Below, one piece after another: positions 16,831-26,648 of a DNA stretch of 64,000 nucleotides. Under the pieces are notes generated by a model, which was given only the letters and a program-made list of their open reading frames with translations, made no database searches and was not told where the DNA came from. Both the position numbers and the translations under genes were made by a program. The DNA is from JAAURB01 sp049649525 (GTDB taxonomy: Bacteria; Cyanobacteriota; Cyanobacteriia; Cyanobacteriales; Microcoleaceae), in assembly GCA_049649525.1 (NCBI GenBank), contig JBARZE010000063.1:1-64000 (forward strand), in the 5' to 3' direction. Each line of letters opens with the position of its first letter. Positions within the stretch are counted from its first letter, which is position 1.

Positions 16831-17588
16831 CTGCCAAGCCAAAGGTGTTAAACGAGTTACCAACCGATCTCAATCCAAATCGATTACCCCAACACGTTGC
16901 TGTCATTATGGATGGTAACGGTCGCTGGGCCAAACGTCGAGGCTTACCTCGCACAATGGGTCATCGTCGAGGGGTCGAAGCACTCAAAGATTTATTACGA
17001 TGTTGTCGAGATTGGGGAGTAGATGCACTGACTGCTTATGCATTCTCAACTGAAAACTGGAGTCGTCCTCTAGAAGAAGTAGACTTCCTCATGACACTGT
17101 TTGAGCGGGTTTTGATGCGAGAATTGCGAGAAATGATGGAGGAAAAAGTTCGGATTCAGTTTGTCGGAAATCTGGCGGCTTTGCCTGCTTCTCTACAACG
17201 CAAAATTGAAGAAGCAACCGAAACCACTCGCCAAAATCCGGGGATTCTGTTTACCGTTGCCACTAATTATGGCGGTCGTCAGGAGATTCTGCAAGCTTGC
17301 CGCGCGATCGCCACTCAAGTTCAGCAAGGACACATACAGCCCGATGATATTGACGAGGATTTGTTTGAAAAACATCTTTATACCGCTGGTTTATCTCATC
17401 CAGATTTATTAATCCGAACCAGTGGAGAAATGCGGATTAGTAATTTCCTACTCTGGCAAATGGCTTATGCTGAGATTTATGTCACCGATACATTATGGCC
17501 CGATTTTGATCGCTCTGAATTTCATTGTGCCCTTTGTTCTTATCAGAAACGAGAACGACGATTTGGCAAAGTAGACAATAGCAAGTAG
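16827..17588 (+). CDS. uppS: isoprenyl transferase / undecaprenyl diphosphate synthase (253 aa)
   Basis: A cis-prenyltransferase that makes the C55 lipid carrier for peptidoglycan and surface polysaccharides. The sequence shows the catalytic MDGNGRWAKRRGLPR motif, GHRRG, TAYAFSTENWSRP and the C-terminal diphosphate-binding RTSGEMRISNFLLWQMAYAE. The length is normal for the family. It starts at an ATG that overlaps the cdaA stop by 4 bp. The pairing of c-di-AMP synthesis with cell-wall carrier synthesis suggests coordinated expression, which is inference. Confidence 0.96.
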   Translation: MTAKPKVLNELPTDLNPNRLPQHVAVIMDGNGRWAKRRGLPRTMGHRRGVEALKDLLRCCRDWGVDALTAYAFSTENWSRPLEEVDFLMTLFERVLMRELREMMEEKVRIQFVGNLAALPASLQRKIEEATETTRQNPGILFTVATNYGGRQEILQACRAIATQVQQGHIQPDDIDEDLFEKHLYTAGLSHPDLLIRTSGEMRISNFLLWQMAYAEIYVTDTLWPDFDRSEFHCALCSYQKRERRFGKVDNSK

Positions 17589-17720
17589 CAACCGGGGAGA
17601 TGATGGGTGATTAATTAATCGCTCCCCATAGTATTTATTCGCCCTACGACAGAATAACATTGACGGGGTACTCACCTCGTCAGAATACTGATGTAGCGCT
17701 ACAGATGCCCGAGAAGACGA

Positions 17721-18434
17721 CTACATTGAATTTAAGAACAAGGGATTTTCTCCCACCGGGCTTAACTGACACTCAACACCAAATATATCGGCAAAGACTT
17801 CAATCATTGTCTGTCTGACTTGCTCGATTGTTAAATGAGGGACAAAATCAACTAATCTACCAACAGACTTATTCGCAATACCACAAGGCACAATCTGCTC
17901 AAACCCGGTTAAATCTGGACAAACATTAACAGCAAAGCCGTGAAACGTAATCCAGCGACTGACCTTAATGCCCATTGCCGCGACTTTAACATCATCTAGC
18001 CAAACCCCTGTTAAGCCCGGAATGCGATGAGTTTGTAGCCCATAAATCTTTAAGCTTTGGATAATCACTTCTTCTAACTGTCGTAGATACCAATGCAAGT
18101 CTTGGCGATAACGACGTAGATTTAAAATCGGATACCCCACTAGTTGCCCAGGACAATGATAAGTCACTTCTCCGCCGCGTTCGATGCGATGCAGTTCATA
18201 ATCACTTGAATTGGGGTCAAACTTGAGAAACTTTTCATCTGCTCCCTGCCCCAAAGTATAAACCGGGGGGTGTTCTAACAGTAACAGAATATCTTCTAAT
18301 TCCGGATGCTGACGACGCTGTTCAACCAGCGCTTTTTGCCATTGCCAAGCGGTTTGATAAGAAACTTGTCCGAATTGATAAATTTTGCAACGTGAATCAG
18401 ACTGGGAGCCAATTATAGACATTAAACTTGCCAT
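17721..18434 (-). CDS. lipB: octanoyltransferase LipB (237 aa)
   Basis: LipB transfers octanoyl groups from acyl carrier protein to lipoyl domains, the first step of lipoate synthesis. Diagnostic segments are LLLEHPPVYTLGQGA, RGGEVTYHCPGQLVGYPILNLRR, the catalytic-lysine region (DDVKVAAMGIKVSRWITFHGFAVNV) and the catalytic cysteine in GFEQIVPCGI. The length is typical. The first ATG is at 18434, and ATG at 18422 (MSIIG) is an alternative start. It is transcribed away from hpf. No lipA is in the window. Confidence 0.95.
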   Translation of the reverse strand: MASLMSIIGSQSDSRCKIYQFGQVSYQTAWQWQKALVEQRRQHPELEDILLLLEHPPVYTLGQGADEKFLKFDPNSSDYELHRIERGGEVTYHCPGQLVGYPILNLRRYRQDLHWYLRQLEEVIIQSLKIYGLQTHRIPGLTGVWLDDVKVAAMGIKVSRWITFHGFAVNVCPDLTGFEQIVPCGIANKSVGRLVDFVPHLTIEQVRQTMIEVFADIFGVECQLSPVGENPLFLNSM

Positions 18435-18642
18435 TTACGTTAAAATACAAGGTATTCCGGCTTAATTCAGTTAACAGAAAAGCCTTCAACTCAATCTGAC
18501 ATTCTTGAGAAAGTTTACAGAATTTTACAAAAAAGATATCAAGAATTCTCAAAAAATGTAACAGATTTTAAACGGTTCAAGTATCGTTAACCGAAAGTGT
18601 TAAGGTGAATTTAAGCCCATATTAGACGCAGGAGGGAGCTAT
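18435..18642 (+). promoter_or_regulatory. hpf/lrtA leader region with hairpin
   Basis: A divergent lipB-hpf spacer. A small inverted repeat (CGGTT at 18573-18577, AACCG at 18589-18593) lies about 50 bp before the hpf start, and a strong ribosome-binding site (AGGAGGGA) lies just before the ATG. In cyanobacteria the lrtA leader is known to affect transcript stability in the light; whether this hairpin does so is inferred. Confidence 0.4.
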
Positions 18643-19296
18643 ATGAAGCTTGTAATCCAGGGTAAAAATCTTGAAATCACAGATGCAATTCGTGAATATG
18701 TGCATCAGAAAATCACAAAGGCAGTCAACCACTATCAACAGTTGACGACAGAAGTCGATGTTCATTTGTCAATTGCAAAGAACCCTCGGATCAATCCTAA
18801 ACAAACTGCGGAAGTTACAATTTATGCCAACGGCACAGTAATTCGCGCTCAAGAAAATAGCGAAAATCTCTACGCCAGTATTGACTTAGTCGCAGATAAA
18901 ATTTCTCGTCAACTCCGAAAATATAAGGAAAAACGGAACGCAAAACATCCTCATCCATCCAAACTGGGTGAAATTGTCCAAGATCAACCCATTGTAGAGG
19001 ATCTTATTGGCGATCGCACTCCTGAGTTACCCGAGGAAGTGGTACGGACCAAATATTTTTCTATGCCGCCGATGACAGTAGACGAAGCCCTCGAACAGTT
19101 ACAACTGATCGATCACGGCTTTTATATGTTCTGTAACGCCGAAACAGGCGAAATGAACGTGATCTACAAACGGATGCATCACGGCGGTTACGGGTTGATT
19201 TTACCCCGTCAGAGCAACGCTCCGAGTCAGAATAGTCAAAACGGGAAAGCAGCGCATGAGACCCCTGCATTAACTCCCCCACATCCGGCTCATTAA
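18643..19296 (+). CDS. hpf: long-form ribosome hibernation factor (LrtA/HPF), 217 aa
   Basis: A long-form HPF that binds the 30S decoding site and dimerises ribosomes in stress or darkness; the cyanobacterial homologue is LrtA, from a light-repressed transcript. The N-terminal S30AE domain (about residues 1-100) starts MKLVIQGKNLEITDAIREYV. The C-terminal dimerisation domain has FSMPPMTVDEALEQLQLIDHGF then FCNAETGEMNVIYKR, diagnostic of the long form. The tail beyond about residue 190 is low-complexity. A strong AGGAGGGA ribosome-binding site supports the start, and a clear intrinsic terminator lies at 19369-19402. Confidence 0.96.
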   Translation: MKLVIQGKNLEITDAIREYVHQKITKAVNHYQQLTTEVDVHLSIAKNPRINPKQTAEVTIYANGTVIRAQENSENLYASIDLVADKISRQLRKYKEKRNAKHPHPSKLGEIVQDQPIVEDLIGDRTPELPEEVVRTKYFSMPPMTVDEALEQLQLIDHGFYMFCNAETGEMNVIYKRMHHGGYGLILPRQSNAPSQNSQNGKAAHETPALTPPHPAH

Positions 19297-19612
19297 TTAG
19301 TTGAATCACTCACAGTTCAGCTCAATTTTACTCAGAGTTGACTGCGCTTAAAAAATAGATATTAATTTCCTCGCATGATTTGAATTGTGCGAGGCTTTTT
19401 TTATAAAACTTGTTATCTAATTTGCAATAAGTAATAGCTTCTAAAGCTAAACGAAAACCTAACGATCAATGTGTAGTATTTATTATTAAAGCGATTTATA
19501 TATTGACATCTCTACACAAACTTGTTATATTTTATTGTATATAGTGTCAATAATCATTTGATTTAAGTCACAACCTTTCTAGTTTGGTATTAATCCGATC
19601 CTGATTGGGTAG
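19297..19612. other. intergenic region between hpf and the TPS-CHAT gene
   Basis: 316 bp. The first third holds the hpf terminator; the AT-rich rest (for example TTGACA near 19503 and TATATT/TATAGT-like runs after it) probably contains the promoter of the large gene downstream. The element boundaries are uncertain. Confidence 0.4.
19369..19402 (+). terminator. Rho-independent terminator after hpf
   Basis: A perfect 7-bp stem (CCTCGCA at 19369-19375 pairing with TGCGAGG at 19388-19394) with a 12-nt loop, followed by CTTTTTTT. It sits 72 bp after the hpf stop. Confidence 0.85.
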
Positions 19613-22600
19613 ATGGCATCAGCTTTACAGGGGCATCTAGAATCTTCACATATAACCCCCGTAACTATGAGAATTATTCCGAATCTGTTCGGGCTTCAAT
19701 TAATTGGAGCGACGGTTACGCTGTGTTTGCATCAATATTCTGTCTTAGCTCAATCTATCACCCCAGCGGGCGACGGGACTGGCACTCAAATTAATCCTGA
19801 TGGCAACCGTTACGATATTGAAGGCGGTTCAACCAGTAACAATGGTGAAAACTTATTTCATAGTTTTGAACAATTTGGTTTAGATAACGGAGAAACAGCC
19901 AACTTCATTTCTAACCCCGATATTCGCAACATTCTCGGACGGGTTACAGGTGGAGATGCTTCAATTATTAACGGTTTAATAGAAGTCACAGGGGGTAGTT
20001 CTAACACTTCGGCTGCGCTCAGTGTGAACCTATTCTTAATTAACCCAGCAGGTATTATTTTTGGGAATGGTGCGAGTTTAAATATTCCAGCTAACTTGAC
20101 TGTAACGACTGCAACAGGTATTCAATTTGGTCAAAATTGGTTTAATGCAGTTGGTGATAATAACTACTCTACTTTAATCGGAACACCCAGCGGTTATAAC
20201 TTTGATATATCCCAACCCGGCATTATTTTAAACGAAGCAAATCTGACTTTATCTGAAGGCAGTAACTTAACATTCCTCGGTGGCACTGTTATCAATACCG
20301 GAGAATTATCAACTCCAGGCGGACAAATTACCATCGCAGCAGTAGAAGGTGAAAATTTCGTTCGTATTTCTCAGCAAGGACAACTATTAAACTTAGATAT
20401 TTCTCCGATAGTAACCAACGGAAATTATCCTATTACCCCGTTATCCTTACCCGAATTATTAACAGGCGGTGATAATAACTATTCGGCTAATAGCGTTGTT
20501 ATTAGTAATGGTGAGGTAATCTTACAAAACTCTGAAACAATTATTCCAGAAGAAGCCGGAACTACAATAGCAGCGGGATATTTCGATGTAAGAGATAATA
20601 ATACAGGCGGAACTGTTAATATTTTCAGTAGTAATTTTACTATTATTGAAAGCGATATTAATACAACAGGAGAGAATCTCAGCGGGAATGTATTTATAAA
20701 TTCAGATAATAATATCACGATTAATCAACTAACAGCCGCAACAGAAGCAACTCAAATTACAGCAGCAGCAGATATTAACTTTAATCAGATAACTACCCCA
20801 GGGTTTCTGGCAGCTAAAACCCAGAATGGTAATATAAATTCCATTGGTGAAAACCCATTAATTACCGCGCCAGCCGCCTTATTTCAAACGGGAGAAACCG
20901 GGAGTATTGGAACAGTTGATAATCCGTTATCACTCAGCGTTGGAGTCCTCGAAGCGGTTGCTGGAAGTGGAGGAATATTTCTTGAAAATAACTCAGATTT
21001 AAACATTGGAAATATTAGTGAAGAATTTACAGGACTTTCCACAACAGGCGGCGGTAATATCAATATAAATGTAGACGGTAATTTAGCCGTTGCAGAGGAT
21101 ATCTCAACCGCAGTTAATGATAATACAAATGCTGGAAATGTGACGATAACGGCTGTTGGGAATATAGCAACAAATGCTATCGAATCGGCTTCGTTTGGTG
21201 GGGGTAACGGTGGAAATATTAATATTGAGAGTACTTCAGGTCAGATTGGGACTGATGTATTATTATCTGTTTCTCCTCAAGGAAATGCAGGAAATGTGAC
21301 CCTGACGGCTGAAAACGGCATTGGTACATTTGCGATTTTCTCTGATTCACAGGTTGAAGGGTTAGGGGGAAATATTACACTTAATACTAACTCCGGTGAA
21401 ATTAATACCGGTCCATTATCTTCTACTTCAGTTGAGGGAGATGGGGGTAATATTAGTTTAACTGGCGGTGGAAATATTGGGATATTTGAGATTTCCTCTA
21501 ATTCACAAGTTTTCGGCAACGGGGGAGATATTACACTCAATAGTAATTCCGGTCAGATTGAGATTGCTACATTAAATTCTTATTCTCTTGAGGGAGATGC
21601 AGGCAATGTTAATTTAACAGCTAATGAAAATATTTCTATAAATGAGCTTTTCTCTAATTCACAGGGTGAAGGGTTAGGGGGAGATATTACACTCAATAGT
21701 AATTCCGGTCAGATTGAGATTGCTACATTAGATTCTTTTTCATCTCTGGGAGATGGGGGTAGTGTTAGTGTAACGGCATCCAAAGATATTTTGATAGATC
21801 AGCTTTTCTCTAATTCAGAGGGTGAAGGGTTAGGGGGAGATGTTACACTCAATAGTGATTCCGGTCAAACTAATGTTCGTGCGTTAAATTCAACTTCTGT
21901 TGAGGGAAATGGGGGTAATATTAGTGTAACCGCATCCGAAGATATTGCGATAATTGAGCTTTTCTCTAATTCAGAGGGTGAAGGGTTAGGGGGAGATGTT
22001 ACACTCAATAGTGATTCCGGTCAAATTAATGTTCGTACGTTAAGCTCTTCTTCAGTTGAGGGAAATGGGGGTAATATCTCAATCGAAGCTTTTAACGATA
22101 TTGCAATCGCTGACCTTGATGCCTCCGGAGATCAAAATGGCGGTGAGATTAATTTAATTAATCAAGTGGGTGATATTTTCACAGGCGTTATAGACTCTTC
22201 TGGGGTATCTGGAACGGATGGAAACGTCAATATTCAAGCCAATTTAGGTGGGATTGAATTGGGAGAATTTACCTTTAAAAATCTAACCGTTACCGAAGAG
22301 GGTGAAGATAATCCATTTACGAATAATAATCCCGAAACTGATTTAAATTCCGATGCGAATTTGATTAGTAATCAAGGGAATGAAGTTATTCTCGAAGCTC
22401 ATAATGATATTACCCTGAATCAAGCCATTGAATCCGATTCTATTTCTCTGTTAGAACTCAGAGCCGGACGCAATATTAATATTAACGCTAATATCGATAC
22501 TTCGGCAAATAACGGAAATATTACTTTAGAAGCCAATTCAGGCGGTGCTAACCCAGAATACAGAGAATCAGGCACTGGAAATATCTTCATGCAACCCGAT

Positions 22601-25600
22601 ACAATATTGAATGCGGGCGAGGGAGATATTCAACTCTCTATCGGCAACTTTGGAGAAGCTGAAAATATTGGTGATATTACCATTGCCAACTTACAAACAA
22701 CTGGAAACGTCACCGCAAATGCTCGTGGTGGTAATATAATATCTGCTGCCAATGACTCGTTGATAACAGCAAATTCAAGCAGTTTATATACAAAAGGTTC
22801 GGGTGCGATAGGCTCAGAAATTAATCCGATTAATCTAAATATTAATACTCTAGAAGGTACGACAGGAGGCGGTGGTGCATTTTTTAATTCTCCCAGCCAG
22901 GGAATCATCATTAACAGTTTTGCTAGCTTGAATGGCGGGGATATTCGTGTGACCGCTCAGGGTAATATTATCACTGAAGCGACGATCAGTACCAGTAATG
23001 CGAATGCTTCAAAAGCCGGAAATATTACCCTTGAAAGTACTAATGGCGAAATTAATACCACACGAGGTGGATTAACATCTACAAGCACTAACGCCGGAAA
23101 TGCAGAAAATGTCAAAAATGCAGGAAATGTTACCCTAACGGCTGATGGAAATATTACCACAGGTACTATTAATACTGCAGCTACATCTGCAAATGGAGGA
23201 GATATTAGTATTGAGAGTATTAATGGAGAAATTGATGCCACACAGGGTTCGTTGTTGTCTCGTTCTACTGAGGGCAATGCAGGAAATATTATCCTAACGG
23301 CTGATGGAAATATTGCAACAGGTCCGATTGATTCTACAACTATACGTGGAAATGGAGGAGATATTAGTATCGAGAGTATTAGTGGAGAAATTGATACCAC
23401 ACAGAATCAGCTCGACTCTAGTTCTTCTGAAAGCAATGCAGGGGATATTACTCTAACAGCCAACCGTAATATTACCACAAGTTTTCTACAATCAGTCTCC
23501 GACGGCGGCGGTGAAGCGGGAGACATTATCATTACATCTCGCCAGGGTACAATTGATACGACGGTAAATAATACAATTGAAACGATTGTCTCACCCAATA
23601 GTTCTCCTGAACAGATTCGAGATCAATTTGGATGGACTACCAATCAAAACAATGGCCAAGAAAATCGCAATGGCTATGGAAATCTTGATACATTTTCTCG
23701 TGAGGGTATCGGCGGAAATATTATCCTAGAAGCACAAGGCAATATCACCGTTGCTGATATTAGTTCTTGGGGAGGTAATAATAGTGGAAACGTGGAGATT
23801 ACCACGAGCCAGGGTAATATTAATACGGCGGTGATTCTCTCTGCTGCACAAACAGGAAATGGCGGTAATATCATCTTAAACTCTCTTCCGGGAAAGATCG
23901 AAACCGCTCAATTGCTGTCTGATGCTGAACAAGGAAATGCAGGAAATGTCAATTTAGATGCAGCCGGACATATCGAAACTGAAAGTATTCTTTCCCAGGG
24001 TTTACAACGCGGCGGCGATATTACAATTAATAGCGATAGCCAGAATAGTATCAATATTTTAGGTGATTTAGAGACCTTTTCGGAAGAAGGAACAGCAGGA
24101 AATATTACCCTTTCTTCTCCCGGAAATATTACCATTCAAAATGTTACTTCTTTTGGTCAAACCGAAAGTGGTAATTTAACAATTAATAGTGAAGGCAATA
24201 TTTTTACAGAATCTGTTACCACTCAAGCAGAAGATGGACCTAGTGGTAATATTATTATTAATGGTGAGAATATAGCGACTGGAAATGTTTCCTCTATTGG
24301 TATAGATAGTGCAGGAATTATTGAAATTACTGCTACAGATGGTTCAGTCAGAACAGAAAATATTACATCAAGTTCGAGTGAAGGAGATGCAGGGAGAATT
24401 GATATTGAAGCGACAGATAATATTAATACAGATAATCAAACGGTAGAGTCGGATGAAGGAGATTCAACAATTGAGAATACCGCCGGAAATAATATTAATA
24501 CAGATAATCAAACGGCTGAGACAAATAATGGTAATTCAGCAATTGATAATACTGCTGAGAATAATATTAATACAGATAATCAAACCGCTGAGACAAATAA
24601 TGGTGATGCTAGTGTTAGTAATACCGCCGAGAATAATATTAATACAGATAATCAAATGGCTGAGACAAATAATGGTGATGCGAGTATTGATAATACAGGT
24701 AATAATATTAATGCAAATAATCAAACGGTAACTACAGAAAGTGGTGATGCCAGTATTAATAATACCGCCGGAAATGATATTAATATAAACAATCAAACGG
24801 CTATTACAGAAAGTGGTGATGCCAGTATTAATAATACCGCCGGAAATGATATTAATGTAAACAATCAAACGGCTATTACAGAAAGTGGTGATGCGAGTAT
24901 TAATAATACTGCCGGAAATGATATTAATGTAAACAATCAAACGGCTATTACAGAAGAAGGAACGGCTACAATTGAAAATAATGCAGGCGGTGAATTTAAT
25001 GTAGGGAATCAAACGGCGACTCAAGATGGTAATCCCGGTACGATTATTAATCAAGAAGGGGATTCTAATCTACAAACTGAGATTCAAGAGAGTAATTCTG
25101 ATACTATTATTAATCAAGAATCTATCTCAAATTCTGATAATTCGGATTCAACAAATTCCTCTAATAATTCAACTCAAACATTAGTTATTTCTAATGATGA
25201 ATCTATTTCTTTACCTCAAGAAACAGAGAATTCTGATCTATTGCGAGTCAATCGTGTCAATACAGTAGAAACAGACATACAGGCATCTTCTGATACAGAT
25301 AGTGATAATTTGAGTTCAGATTCAGATGATATTAATAGCTTAAATATTGGCGTAGTCAGTCCTTTATCGATGGCTTCTGCCGATGCCGTCACCCGTTTAG
25401 AAGCGGATCGAAATCAAGAATTTTCTGATTACTTTGGCGAAGATTTAGCCGAGACAGATTTAACCACTGAAGATGTCCGAAATGTCTTAGATGATATTAC
25501 CCAAAAAACCGGAACTCGTTCAGCCGTTGTTTATGTAACCCTCGCAAAAAATCAACTAGAATTAGTTATATTTACAGCCGATAATCAACCTTTATTTTAT

Positions 25601-26584
25601 CGCGTTGAAATTCCGCGAGAAGAATTATTGAAAGTAGCGAGAAGGTTTCATTATGAAGTCGCAAACCCTCGGATGTCTCAACGTTATTTAAAGCCAGCAC
25701 AACAGCTTTATGATTGGTTAATTCGTCCAATAGAGGCTGATTTAACAGATGCAGGAATTGATACAATTCTATTGAGTTTAGATAGCGGATTACGCAGTTT
25801 ACCTATAGCAGCAATACATGACGGCGAACAATATTTAATTGAGAAATATAGCCTCAGTTTAATTCCCAGTATGAGTTTGATTAATACCAATTATAAAACG
25901 CTAGCAAATACTGAAGTTTTAGCGATGGGTGCAAGTGAATTTAACAACCTCAATTCTTTACCTGCGGTTTCGGTTGAACTGGAATTAGTTTCCCAAAGAC
26001 GCTGGCAAGGGGAACAGTTTATCAATCAAGAGTTTACCCGTGAGAACTTAATAAATCAACGAAAAAACAATTCTTATTCTATTATTCATTTAGCCACTCA
26101 TAGCAACTTTTCATTTGATAATCCTGATGAATCTTATATTCAACTTTGGCAAGATGAACAATTAAAGTTAAATCAATTAAGAACATCTTTGTTGGCAAAT
26201 TCCCCACTTGAATTGCTTGTACTTTCCAGTTGTCGGACGGCGGTGGGAGATGAACGAGCTGAAATGGGGTTTGCCGGCTTAGCGGTACAAGCGGGTGTAA
26301 CATCTGCTTTAGCCACTTTATGGTCTGTTGATGATATGGGAACTTTGGCTTTAATGAGTGAATTTTATCGTTATTTAAATGGAGCTGCAATTAAGGGAGA
26401 GGCGCTACGAAAAGCTCAACTCGCAATGATTCAAGGGACGGTTGAAGATATCGAAACTCAGCTTATAGCAAATCAATCTCTAGATGAGATTCCATCAGCC
26501 ACTCAAATCACTTCTTTCAGCGATTTAGACCTTTCTCATCCCTATTATTGGTCTGGTTTTACAATGATTGGGAGTCCTTGGTAA
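19613..26584 (+). CDS. giant secreted protein: TPS (filamentous haemagglutinin) domain, repeats, C-terminal CHAT peptidase (2323 aa)
   Basis: The likely start is ATG at 19667 (M19), giving a signal peptide that ends VLA-QS. Residues about 48-260 are a two-partner-secretion domain (GNLFHSF-like NGENLFHSFEQFGL, IRNILGRVTGG, NLFLINPAGIIFGNGA) that would be exported by a TpsB barrel. About 1,700 residues of beta-helix-like repeats follow: GGNIxL-type units, then 24-residue NINTDNQTAETNNGDA units (about 24417-25020). The C-terminal 330 residues form a CHAT caspase-like domain with the catalytic His in HLATHS (H2163) and Cys in SSCRTA (C2207), both intact. No TpsB gene is nearby. The target of the peptidase is unknown. 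Confidence 0.9.
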   Translation: MASALQGHLESSHITPVTMRIIPNLFGLQLIGATVTLCLHQYSVLAQSITPAGDGTGTQINPDGNRYDIEGGSTSNNGENLFHSFEQFGLDNGETANFISNPDIRNILGRVTGGDASIINGLIEVTGGSSNTSAALSVNLFLINPAGIIFGNGASLNIPANLTVTTATGIQFGQNWFNAVGDNNYSTLIGTPSGYNFDISQPGIILNEANLTLSEGSNLTFLGGTVINTGELSTPGGQITIAAVEGENFVRISQQGQLLNLDISPIVTNGNYPITPLSLPELLTGGDNNYSANSVVISNGEVILQNSETIIPEEAGTTIAAGYFDVRDNNTGGTVNIFSSNFTIIESDINTTGENLSGNVFINSDNNITINQLTAATEATQITAAADINFNQITTPGFLAAKTQNGNINSIGENPLITAPAALFQTGETGSIGTVDNPLSLSVGVLEAVAGSGGIFLENNSDLNIGNISEEFTGLSTTGGGNININVDGNLAVAEDISTAVNDNTNAGNVTITAVGNIATNAIESASFGGGNGGNINIESTSGQIGTDVLLSVSPQGNAGNVTLTAENGIGTFAIFSDSQVEGLGGNITLNTNSGEINTGPLSSTSVEGDGGNISLTGGGNIGIFEISSNSQVFGNGGDITLNSNSGQIEIATLNSYSLEGDAGNVNLTANENISINELFSNSQGEGLGGDITLNSNSGQIEIATLDSFSSLGDGGSVSVTASKDILIDQLFSNSEGEGLGGDVTLNSDSGQTNVRALNSTSVEGNGGNISVTASEDIAIIELFSNSEGEGLGGDVTLNSDSGQINVRTLSSSSVEGNGGNISIEAFNDIAIADLDASGDQNGGEINLINQVGDIFTGVIDSSGVSGTDGNVNIQANLGGIELGEFTFKNLTVTEEGEDNPFTNNNPETDLNSDANLISNQGNEVILEAHNDITLNQAIESDSISLLELRAGRNININANIDTSANNGNITLEANSGGANPEYRESGTGNIFMQPDTILNAGEGDIQLSIGNFGEAENIGDITIANLQTTGNVTANARGGNIISAANDSLITANSSSLYTKGSGAIGSEINPINLNINTLEGTTGGGGAFFNSPSQGIIINSFASLNGGDIRVTAQGNIITEATISTSNANASKAGNITLESTNGEINTTRGGLTSTSTNAGNAENVKNAGNVTLTADGNITTGTINTAATSANGGDISIESINGEIDATQGSLLSRSTEGNAGNIILTADGNIATGPIDSTTIRGNGGDISIESISGEIDTTQNQLDSSSSESNAGDITLTANRNITTSFLQSVSDGGGEAGDIIITSRQGTIDTTVNNTIETIVSPNSSPEQIRDQFGWTTNQNNGQENRNGYGNLDTFSREGIGGNIILEAQGNITVADISSWGGNNSGNVEITTSQGNINTAVILSAAQTGNGGNIILNSLPGKIETAQLLSDAEQGNAGNVNLDAAGHIETESILSQGLQRGGDITINSDSQNSINILGDLETFSEEGTAGNITLSSPGNITIQNVTSFGQTESGNLTINSEGNIFTESVTTQAEDGPSGNIIINGENIATGNVSSIGIDSAGIIEITATDGSVRTENITSSSSEGDAGRIDIEATDNINTDNQTVESDEGDSTIENTAGNNINTDNQTAETNNGNSAIDNTAENNINTDNQTAETNNGDASVSNTAENNINTDNQMAETNNGDASIDNTGNNINANNQTVTTESGDASINNTAGNDININNQTAITESGDASINNTAGNDINVNNQTAITESGDASINNTAGNDINVNNQTAITEEGTATIENNAGGEFNVGNQTATQDGNPGTIINQEGDSNLQTEIQESNSDTIINQESISNSDNSDSTNSSNNSTQTLVISNDESISLPQETENSDLLRVNRVNTVETDIQASSDTDSDNLSSDSDDINSLNIGVVSPLSMASADAVTRLEADRNQEFSDYFGEDLAETDLTTEDVRNVLDDITQKTGTRSAVVYVTLAKNQLELVIFTADNQPLFYRVEIPREELLKVARRFHYEVANPRMSQRYLKPAQQLYDWLIRPIEADLTDAGIDTILLSLDSGLRSLPIAAIHDGEQYLIEKYSLSLIPSMSLINTNYKTLANTEVLAMGASEFNNLNSLPAVSVELELVSQRRWQGEQFINQEFTRENLINQRKNNSYSIIHLATHSNFSFDNPDESYIQLWQDEQLKLNQLRTSLLANSPLELLVLSSCRTAVGDERAEMGFAGLAVQAGVTSALATLWSVDDMGTLALMSEFYRYLNGAAIKGEALRKAQLAMIQGTVEDIETQLIANQSLDEIPSATQITSFSDLDLSHPYYWSGFTMIGSPW
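21300..22080 (+). repeat. coding repeats of about 135-145 bp in the TPS-CHAT gene
   Basis: Tandem in-frame units encode FSNSEGEGLGGDVTLNSDSG followed by a variable serine-rich strand and a GNGGNISVTASEDI segment. Adjacent units near 21660-22060 share long identical DNA blocks, so they duplicated recently. They fit rungs of a right-handed beta-helix stalk. Confidence 0.75.
24417..25020 (+). repeat. 72-bp coding tandem repeats in the TPS-CHAT gene
   Basis: Eight or more in-frame 72-bp units encode a 24-residue motif (NINTDNQTAETNNGDASIDN-type), the last four nearly identical in DNA. Asn, Thr and Gly dominate. Such exact repeats are prone to copy-number change between strains. Confidence 0.85.
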
Positions 26585-26648
26585 TCTTGATTCTCTATTC
26601 CCTTATTCAATTCTTCAACATGATTTAATCGCCTTATAGTCGTGAAAA

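Noticed and set aside
24417..25020. CRISPR-like array
   Set aside because: Units are contiguous, in frame and lack unique spacers; they are coding repeats.
24536..25054. 172-aa minus-strand ORF within the TPS-CHAT repeats
   Set aside because: Open only because the 72-bp repeat has no stops in this frame; there is no start context and it is purely repetitive.
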